The notes under the pieces: model-generated | The model's input: only the letters and a program-made list of their open reading frames with translations | Databases searched by the model: none | Told to the model about the DNA's origin: nothing | In this document: piece after piece, positions 7,232-12,022 of the stretch | Position numbering within the stretch: the first letter of the stretch is position 1 | Layout of the letters: every line of letters starts with the position of its first letter | Assembly (NCBI GenBank): GCA_003978185.1 | Contig: QOAH01000082.1 | Span: 1-12,022 of the forward strand | Direction of reading: 5' to 3' | DNA length: 12,022 nt | From: Candidatus Thioglobus sp. | Lineage (GTDB): Bacteria > Pseudomonadota > Gammaproteobacteria > PS1 > Thioglobaceae | Translations under genes and position numbers: made by a program

Positions 7232-7923
7232 TCAAACGCAGTTTCATCTTGCCAGGGGTTTTAATTTCTCTAACGGTTTGGGGTTTACTATCATTAGGGT
7301 TTTGGCAACTTGATCGTGCAGAAGAAAAACGCGCCATTGAAAGCGCTATCGTTGCGGCCCGATCAAACCCCGCCCAGCTGGTGGAAGCTAATGAAATTCT
7401 CGATAAAGAACACTACCGCGTGTTGCTCAATGGTTATTTTGATACGAATAAGCAGTTTATTTATGACAATCAGATAGTTAAAGGCAATGCAGGCTACTAC
7501 GTTTTAACCCCTTTTGTTCTAAATGCACAAACAGCAATTTTAGTTAATCGTGGGTTTGTGCCTTGGTATGGAAAACGTGGTGAGTTAGTTGATATTAAAA
7601 TAGATGGCCACCCAAGCACAATTGAAGTCGGTTTGATTAAGCCCAAACAGCGCATTCAGCTGGAACCACAGGAAATTGATTCAACATTTCCAATACTAAT
7701 TCAATCTATAGATCTTGATCAGCTTTCGCAATTATCCAATTATCACATTATACCAATGCTGGCACAACTTGATGTCAAGGCTAGCAATGGATTCTTTAGG
7801 CACTGGAAGCCGTTTTATGGTAGCGTTGATAAGCATTTAGGTTACGCCTTGCAATGGTTTTTAATGGCCCTAGTGCTCAGTATTATCGCCATTAGGATGC
7901 TAATCAACAATAGTAGAAATTGA
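7228..7923 (+). CDS. SURF1 family oxidase assembly protein
   Basis: SURF1/Shy1 proteins assist heme a insertion into subunit I. The 231-residue protein has the family's two terminal membrane helices (about 7-26 and 205-224) around a periplasmic domain. Signatures: LGFWQLDRAEEK (23-34), an YVLTPF motif (91-96), VNRGFVPW (106-113) and the C-terminal KHLGYALQWFLMA (202-214). It starts inside the DUF2909 stop codon, showing translational coupling. The length is close to the family norm and no missing segment was seen. It is the last gene before a 115-base gap carrying the promoter for ccoN. Confidence 0.94.
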   Translation: MIKRSFILPGVLISLTVWGLLSLGFWQLDRAEEKRAIESAIVAARSNPAQLVEANEILDKEHYRVLLNGYFDTNKQFIYDNQIVKGNAGYYVLTPFVLNAQTAILVNRGFVPWYGKRGELVDIKIDGHPSTIEVGLIKPKQRIQLEPQEIDSTFPILIQSIDLDQLSQLSNYHIIPMLAQLDVKASNGFFRHWKPFYGSVDKHLGYALQWFLMALVLSIIAIRMLINNSRN

Positions 7924-7948
7924 TCTATATTAAATGCTAATTATTCAC

Positions 7949-7977
7949 TTGACGGTGTTGCACCCTCTATGTAGAAT
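7949..7977 (+). promoter_or_regulatory. Sigma70-type promoter of the cco operon
   Basis: TTGACG (7949-7954), an exact 17-base spacer and TAGAAT (7972-7977) form a good promoter about 60 bases before ccoN. No FNR/ANR palindrome (TTGAT-N4-ATCAA) is visible in 7924-8038. In the leader, TGCATG (7978-7983) and CATGCA (8002-8007) form an inverted repeat that could fold weakly. Confidence 0.65.
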
Positions 7978-8038
7978 TGCATGTATTTGGAAGTTCTAGG
8001 CCATGCAGGCATAGAATATTTATACAATAGGATTATTG

Positions 8039-9469
8039 ATGAGTTTAGTACAAAGATACGATTTAAAGGTGGTGAAATATTTTATCGTTATGGCCTCAAT
8101 TTATTTGGTCATCGGTACCACAATTGGTGTCTATATCGCCTCAGAGTTAGCTTGGCCTTTCTTAAATGATTTGGGCACTGATTTACCTTATTTTCAATTT
8201 GGCCGCTTAAGACCGCTACATACCAATATAGTAATTTTTGCCTTTGGTGGCTCGGCGCTCATGGCATCCGCTTTTTATATTGTTCAGCGTACCAACCAAA
8301 CCAAAATGTGGTCTAATAAAATGGCGTGGTTTACTTTTTGGTCTTGGAACCTAGTTATTCTTTTAGCGATAATTACGCTGCCTTTAGGCTTAACCCAATC
8401 TAAAGAATACGCAGAGCTTGAGTGGCCGATTGATATCCTCTTAACTCTTTCCTGGGCGAGTTATATGTATAACTTTATCATGACTATTCATATTCGTGAC
8501 CGTAATAAGGTGCCACATGTCTATGTGGCTAACTGGTTCTTTATGGGCATGATGGTGATGGTGACTTACCTTCATGTGGTTAATAACCTCTCTATTCCAG
8601 TTGACTGGTTTAAATCTTATTCAATTTACTCTGGTGTACAAGACGCAATGATTCAATGGTGGTGGGGTCATAATGCGGTTGGTTTCTTCTTAACAGCGGG
8701 TTTTTTAGGCATGATGTACTACTTCGTGCCAAAACAAGCAGAACGTCCAATTTATTCTTACCGCCTATCAGTGATTCATTTTTGGGCACTGATGTTTGGT
8801 TATGTGTGGTTAGGCGCTCACCACCTTCAATATACAGCGTTGCCAGACTGGGCTGGTTCTTTAGGGGTAACCATTTCGTTAGCCATGATCATTCCATCAT
8901 GGGGTGGTGCGATTAACGGCATCTTAACGCTATCAGGCGCTTGGGATCGACTGCGTGAAGACTACATCTTGCGCTTCTTGATTATGTCATTAGCCTTCTA
9001 TGCAATGGCAACATTCGAAGGCCCAGTAATGGCAGCGAAAACGGTTAACGCCCTATCGCACTACACAGACTGGACTATTGGTCATGTACATTCGGGTGCG
9101 CTTGGTTGGAATATTATGGTGGCGTCTGGCGCACTATATCATATGATTGAGAAAATCTTCAATGTTCGATTGTCACAAAAGTTATTAGGTATTCACTTTT
9201 GGGTACATACCATTGGTACCGTGGTTTACATTGTAGCAATGTGGGTGTCAGGCATTATGCAAGGCCTCATGTGGCGCGCTTATGATGAATACGGTACGTT
9301 GGCTTACACTTTTGCCGAGTCAGTATCAGCCATGCATCCTTATTATGCAATGCGAGCAGCAGGCGGTACACTAGTGGTACTGGGTGCAATCACCATGTTG
9401 ATCAATATTATTATTACCATTCGTAAGTCGGTCCGAGAGCAGGCTTCTGCTCAAGCGGCAACGGCATAG
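8039..9469 (+). CDS. ccoN: cbb3-type cytochrome c oxidase subunit I
   Basis: This is the catalytic subunit of the high-affinity C-family heme-copper oxidase. It has 476 residues from ATG 8039, chosen over the adjacent TTG because AGGA at 8029-8032 is 6 bases away. Ligands seen: H61 and H351 for low-spin heme b, H349 for heme b3 (GHVHSG), and CuB H211 (WGHNAVGF) with H261/H262 (GAHHLQY). Y255 (FGYVWLG) is the Tyr on the helix characteristic of C-family oxidases. A conserved Glu lies in ATFEGP (about 327). Twelve membrane helices are expected. The absence of the HPEVY motif separates it clearly from CoxA. ccoO follows after 10 bases. Confidence 0.98.
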   Translation: MSLVQRYDLKVVKYFIVMASIYLVIGTTIGVYIASELAWPFLNDLGTDLPYFQFGRLRPLHTNIVIFAFGGSALMASAFYIVQRTNQTKMWSNKMAWFTFWSWNLVILLAIITLPLGLTQSKEYAELEWPIDILLTLSWASYMYNFIMTIHIRDRNKVPHVYVANWFFMGMMVMVTYLHVVNNLSIPVDWFKSYSIYSGVQDAMIQWWWGHNAVGFFLTAGFLGMMYYFVPKQAERPIYSYRLSVIHFWALMFGYVWLGAHHLQYTALPDWAGSLGVTISLAMIIPSWGGAINGILTLSGAWDRLREDYILRFLIMSLAFYAMATFEGPVMAAKTVNALSHYTDWTIGHVHSGALGWNIMVASGALYHMIEKIFNVRLSQKLLGIHFWVHTIGTVVYIVAMWVSGIMQGLMWRAYDEYGTLAYTFAESVSAMHPYYAMRAAGGTLVVLGAITMLINIIITIRKSVREQASAQAATA

Positions 9470-9479
9470 GAGGAGAGCA

Positions 9480-10211
9480 ATGGCAAATAAAAATGGAAAA
9501 GAAAGCTTACAAGCAAAATTTGAAAAAAACATTTTTGCAATGTATTTGGCTATGGCGTTCGCAGTGTCATTGGCTGGTATTGTAGAAATTGTACCTTTGT
9601 TTACCAATCCTGATACAGTTAAGGATGAAGTAGTAATGCCCGACGGTTCAACCAAAAGCTTGTTGTGGCAACGTGCAGAAGGTCAAAAACTAGCAGATTG
9701 GAAATCAGGTGATGGTGTACGTCCTAACACAGCGCTAGAGTTAGCAGGTCGAGACATTTATCAGCGTGAAGGTTGTTATCTGTGTCATTCACAAATGATC
9801 CGACCATTTAGAGATGAGAATGAACGCTATGGTCATTTCTCTTTAGCAGTCGAATCAAAATACGATCACCCATTTCAGTGGGGATCTAAACGTACAGGTC
9901 CTGATTTAGCACGTGTTGGTGGTAAGTATTCAGATGAGTGGCATATCTTGCACATGCGTCATCCACAGGCATTGGTGCCAGAATCGGTAATGCCAAAGTA
10001 TCGCTTTTTAGACAATGCAATGGTTGATGGTGAAACCATTCAAGCACACATGAGAGGCTTAAGAAAAGTCGGTGTGCCTTATACTGATGGTGACATTGCT
10101 GAGGCTGCAGGCTTGGTTAAGGGCAAAACTGAAATGGATGCCATGGTGGCGTATTTGCAATCATTAGGTAATATGATTGAATTTGAAGATGGTGTGGTCT
10201 ACCGCGAGTAA
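9480..10211 (+). CDS. ccoO: cbb3-type oxidase monoheme cytochrome c subunit II
   Basis: CcoO is a membrane-anchored periplasmic cytochrome c that passes electrons to CcoN. The 243-residue protein has a single N-terminal helix (about 18-40, ending EIVPLF) and a heme c site CYLCH (C99, C102, H103) in the conserved context [21 protein letters not shown]. Met171 (ESVMPKY) is the probable sixth ligand. [22 protein letters not shown] is strongly family-specific. AGGAGG precedes the ATG. Between helix and heme domain, roughly residues 44-80 form an extra segment ([21 protein letters not shown]) longer than I recall for Vibrio or Pseudomonas CcoO. The stop overlaps the ccoQ start (TAATG). Confidence 0.97.
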   Translation: MANKNGKESLQAKFEKNIFAMYLAMAFAVSLAGIVEIVPLFTNPDTVKDEVVMPDGSTKSLLWQRAEGQKLADWKSGDGVRPNTALELAGRDIYQREGCYLCHSQMIRPFRDENERYGHFSLAVESKYDHPFQWGSKRTGPDLARVGGKYSDEWHILHMRHPQALVPESVMPKYRFLDNAMVDGETIQAHMRGLRKVGVPYTDGDIAEAAGLVKGKTEMDAMVAYLQSLGNMIEFEDGVVYRE

Positions 10212-10351
10212 TGACACTAGTCGATAAAATTGGTGCTATAACAGCAATCGTAGTTTTTGCACTGCTAGCAGGCGCTTACTTTTATGCTTTTAGGCCTAAA
10301 AATAAACAAAAATTTGAAGAGTTGCGTAACTTTGTCAATAAAGAAGAGTAG
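10211..10351 (+). CDS. ccoQ: cbb3-type oxidase small subunit CcoQ
   Basis: A 46-residue protein, translated directly, running from [10 protein letters not shown] to NFVNKEE. It has one membrane helix (about 7-26) followed by a basic stretch (FRPKNKQKFEEL), the standard CcoQ/FixQ layout: helix, aromatic-rich exit, then a positively charged cytoplasmic tail. CcoQ stabilises the association of CcoP with the CcoNO core in characterised systems. Its ATG shares a base with the ccoO stop and ccoP starts 14 bases after its TAG, so position and size both fit. Confidence 0.9.
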   Translation: MTLVDKIGAITAIVVFALLAGAYFYAFRPKNKQKFEELRNFVNKEE

Positions 10352-10365
10352 TTAGGAGATTAATA

Positions 10366-11574
10366 ATGAGCGAGCATGAGAATCCATATCCAGGCGAAAA
10401 TAATACTGGCCATTTTTGGGATGATGATAACGACATTAGAGAACTGGATAATCGTCCACCAAGATGGTATATGTGGGCGCTTTATTTAGGCATCATTGCC
10501 ATTCCTATTTATTCATTTTATTACCCGACCATCCCTTGGTTTGGTGAACACACCAAAGGTTCAGCAGGCTGGACACAGATTGTTGAATATAAAGAAGGCG
10601 TTGAACAGCTTAAGCAATACCGAGAAATCAAGTTTTCTGACACGGAAAAAGCCATCACCGAAAGCTCTTTAGAAGACATTGTGCGTGATGACGAACTTAG
10701 AAACTATGCGATTAAAACCGCCAAAGTATTGTTTGGTGATAACTGTGCGGCGTGTCACGGCGCAGGTGGTCAAGGCAATGATGGCTTCCCAGTATTGGCG
10801 GATGATGATTGGCTGTATGGTGGTACATTAGCGCAAATTAGCACCTCGATTACCAATGGTCGTAAAGGCAATATGCCGGCACGCATGATGGGTATCTCAG
10901 ATGCAGATGCAGGCACATTAGCAACCTTCTTATTTGAAACCGGCAAAGGCGAACACGGCAAACCAAACCCCGCCTCTAAAGCGTTATATATGAGTAAAGG
11001 TTGTATTGGCTGTCACGGCCCAACCATGAAAGGCAATGTGTTTATGGGTAGTGCCAACCTTAGCGATGGTATTTATCGTTTTAAAGCCAGCGACCAAAAA
11101 TCATCCATTATTCGCACCATCCTACATGGTGTAAATCAAGGTCATGATCCGCTCACACAAGATGCAGTTATGCCATCCTTTGGCACATCAACAGTGATTG
11201 ACAAGACTCAAATCAAAAAACTAGCTGTTTATGTTCATCAGCTAGGTGGTGGTGTTGCTGTTAAGCCAAAGCCAGTAGCCTTACCAAAGGCAGAAACAGC
11301 TAAAGCCGAAACAACATCAAGCGCCACAGTAAGCACAAGAGGCGGCAAAGAAATTTATACCAAATGTCAGGGTTGTCACAACGTTGGTATTGGCGGTGCA
11401 CCTAAGTATGGCGATAAAATAGCATGGGAGTCTCGCATTAAACGCGGTATGGATGATGTGTTGAGTGTGGCCAAAGCAGGTAAGGGTATGATGCCACCAA
11501 AGGGCACCTGCATGGATTGCTCAGATACTGAATTAAGGTTAGTTATTCAATATATGATGGATAGTGCTAAATAA
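10366..11574 (+). CDS. ccoP: cbb3-type oxidase subunit III, triheme form with C-terminal cytochrome c5-like domain
   Basis: CcoP takes electrons from soluble or membrane donors into the cbb3 oxidase. It usually has about 300 residues and two c-hemes; this one has 402 residues and three. The family N-terminus (DNDIRELDNRPPRWYMWALYLG, one helix about 34-53) leads to heme sites CAACH (C127, C130, H131; Met170) and CIGCH (C213, C216, H217; Met269). A Lys/Pro/Ala/Thr-rich linker (about 294-325) joins an extra domain with CQGCH (C334, C337, H338) and Met375 or Met376. Its GIGGAPKYGD and GKGMMPPKGTCMDCSDTEL motifs, with a second Cys pair (C382, C385), are those of cytochrome c5. TAGGAG precedes the ATG. 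A third heme domain on CcoP is known in Neisseria. Confidence 0.97.
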   Translation: MSEHENPYPGENNTGHFWDDDNDIRELDNRPPRWYMWALYLGIIAIPIYSFYYPTIPWFGEHTKGSAGWTQIVEYKEGVEQLKQYREIKFSDTEKAITESSLEDIVRDDELRNYAIKTAKVLFGDNCAACHGAGGQGNDGFPVLADDDWLYGGTLAQISTSITNGRKGNMPARMMGISDADAGTLATFLFETGKGEHGKPNPASKALYMSKGCIGCHGPTMKGNVFMGSANLSDGIYRFKASDQKSSIIRTILHGVNQGHDPLTQDAVMPSFGTSTVIDKTQIKKLAVYVHQLGGGVAVKPKPVALPKAETAKAETTSSATVSTRGGKEIYTKCQGCHNVGIGGAPKYGDKIAWESRIKRGMDDVLSVAKAGKGMMPPKGTCMDCSDTELRLVIQYMMDSAK

Positions 11575-11579
11575 AAATT

Positions 11580-11594
11580 CTTGAATTTTTCAAG
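11580..11594 (+). terminator. Weak candidate terminator after ccoP
   Basis: CTTGAATTTTTCAAG forms a 6-bp stem with a 3-base loop six bases after the ccoP stop, followed by a T-rich but interrupted tract. An overlapping A/T-only hairpin (11573-11590) is also possible. Both are weak, so transcription may continue into the tRNA. Confidence 0.3.
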
Positions 11595-11614
11595 GCATTT
11601 GTTTTCTTTGTGGG

Positions 11615-11620
11615 TATAAT
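11615..11620 (+). promoter_or_regulatory. Candidate -10 box for tRNA-Thr
   Basis: A perfect TATAAT ends 11 bases before the first tRNA base. No convincing -35 is seen at 16-18 bases. The surrounding GTGGGTATAATT is nearly the same as the coxB -10 region. Confidence 0.5.
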
Positions 11621-11631
11621 TCTCAACAGTT

Positions 11632-11707
11632 GCCGAAGTAGCACAGTTGGTAGTGCAACTGATTTGTAATCAGTAGGTCACCAGTTCGAGTCCGGTCTTC
11701 GGCACCA
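11632..11707 (+). tRNA. tRNA-Thr (anticodon TGT)
   Basis: This 76-base cloverleaf has acceptor arms GCCGAAG and CTTCGGC with discriminator A and an encoded CCA. The D stem is GCAC/GTGC. The anticodon stem ACTGA/TCAGT surrounds loop TTTGTAA with anticodon TGT at 11665-11667, which reads ACA threonine codons. The T arm is ACCAG, TTCGAGT, CCGGT, including the A-C mismatch that I recall in E. coli tRNA-Thr(TGT). All arms are intact. Confidence 0.97.
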
Positions 11708-11712
11708 TATTT

Positions 11713-11745
11713 AAACCCATTGTGATTATCACCATGGGTTTTTTT
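11713..11745 (+). terminator. Rho-independent terminator after tRNA-Thr
   Basis: AAACCCAT (11713-11720) pairs with ATGGGTTT (11734-11741). After one mismatch the stem continues as GTGA/TCAC with a TTA loop, and the hairpin runs into a seven-T tract (11739-11745). It separates the tRNA from the next gene. Confidence 0.88.
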
Positions 11746-11775
11746 ATGTCTCAAAATTAGCCATTACTAATAGAC

Positions 11776-11803
11776 TTGCATGTCAATATAAAACGTGTAG
11801 GAT
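11776..11803 (+). promoter_or_regulatory. Candidate promoter for the repeat-protein gene
   Basis: TTGCAT (11776-11781), a 16-base spacer and TAGGAT (11798-11803) lie about 60 bases upstream of the start codon and just after the tRNA terminator. A second AT-rich option (TTATAA near 11833) lacks a good -35. Confidence 0.4.
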
Positions 11804-11864
11804 GGCGATAAGTAAATGTTAATCTTTGCTTATTATAAAAAAAATAATTCTATAAGGAAATCAA

Positions 11865-12022
11865 ATGAAAAATGTAACAAAAGCAATTGCGATTGCAACA
11901 GTAGTAGCTTCAGCAGCAGTAACAGCAAACTGGGGTGGTAACAATATGAGCCCTTTCTCAGGCGGCAATAACTGGGGTCCAATGTCAGGCGGCAATAACT
12001 GGGGTCCAATGTCAGGCGGCAA
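11865..12022 (+). CDS. Secreted Gly/Asn/Trp-repeat protein, 5' part (sulfur globule protein-like)
   Basis: I translated 52 codons from ATG 11865 to the window end; AAGGAAA lies just before it. Residues 1-21 (MKNVTKAIAIATVVASAAVTA) form a signal peptide with a likely cut after VTA. The mature part begins NWGGNNMSPF and then repeats the nonapeptide SGGNNWGPM exactly, twice and into a third copy. Gly-rich, aromatic-containing, exported repeat proteins of this kind include the sulfur globule coat proteins of sulfur-oxidising gammaproteobacteria, and I recall similar sequences annotated so in SUP05-type bacteria. That name is inference: it could equally be another exported structural or low-complexity protein. 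It has its own promoter candidate and is unrelated to the oxidase operons. Confidence 0.7.
   Translation, partial: MKNVTKAIAIATVVASAAVTANWGGNNMSPFSGGNNWGPMSGGNNWGPMSGG
11958..12022 (+). repeat. 27-bp tandem repeats, 2.4 copies, continuing past the window
   Basis: Copies at 11958-11984 and 11985-12011 are identical base for base, and 12012-12022 begins a third. Each unit encodes SGGNNWGPM in frame. Identity at third codon positions points to recent duplication or ongoing homogenisation rather than protein-level selection alone. Confidence 0.95.

Noticed and set aside
7949..7962. Possible FNR box TTGAC-GGTG-TTGCA upstream of ccoN
   Set aside because: The second half does not match ATCAA, so there is no palindrome; the TTGACG is better explained as a -35 element.
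7981..8169. 62-codon frame overlapping the start of ccoN
   Set aside because: It runs out of frame through the ccoN N-terminal coding region, has no ribosome site and shows no recognisable features; a shadow frame.
11632..11745. tRNA-Thr as an integration site for a mobile element
   Set aside because: The tRNA is intact and followed by its own terminator; no duplicate tRNA 3' end, integrase or phage gene is seen in the window.
11958..12022. CRISPR array reading of the 27-bp repeats
   Set aside because: Repeats are directly adjacent with no unique spacers and continue an open reading frame behind a signal peptide.

Overview
The window reads as a low-GC (roughly 40 %) gammaproteobacterial chromosome segment devoted to aerobic respiration. 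It carries, head to tail, a complete aa3-type cytochrome c oxidase locus and a complete cbb3-type cytochrome c oxidase operon. Gene content, base composition and a secreted Gly/Asn/Trp-repeat protein at the right edge that resembles sulfur globule proteins suggest a marine sulfur oxidiser, perhaps of the SUP05/Thioglobus or bivalve-symbiont type. That placement is inference from protein flavour, not a database result.

Left part (1-2311, minus strand): a truncated SCO1/SenC copper chaperone at the edge, heme A synthase ctaA upstream of it in the same direction, then a DUF2189 membrane protein of unknown role with its own good sigma70-type promoter. Middle (2548-7923, plus strand): coxB (CuA subunit II with a fused C-terminal cytochrome c), coxA, a 34-codon membrane micro-ORF, ctaG (Cox11), coxC, a perfect 11-bp-stem terminator, then a DUF2909 twin-membrane protein and a SURF1 assembly factor with an ATGA overlap. 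Right part (8039-11574, plus strand): ccoN, ccoO, ccoQ and ccoP behind a well-formed sigma70-like promoter. After them come tRNA-Thr(TGT), a strong terminator and the start of a signal-peptide protein made of perfect 27-bp tandem repeats, cut by the window end.

Functionally the genes form one respiratory module. CtaA makes heme A for CoxA. SCO1 and Cox11 deliver copper to CuA and CuB, and SURF1 helps insert heme. CoxB/A/C form the low-affinity, proton-pumping oxidase, and CcoN/O/Q/P form the high-affinity oxidase for low oxygen. Both oxidases carry an extra tethered cytochrome c domain: one on CoxB, and a third, c5-like heme domain on CcoP. Heme O synthase (ctaB) and the cbb3 maturation genes ccoGHIS are not in the window.

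No clearly new system is visible. The points most worth a second look are the triheme CcoP, the repeat protein at the right edge, and the terminator that splits the cox structural genes from downstream assembly genes.
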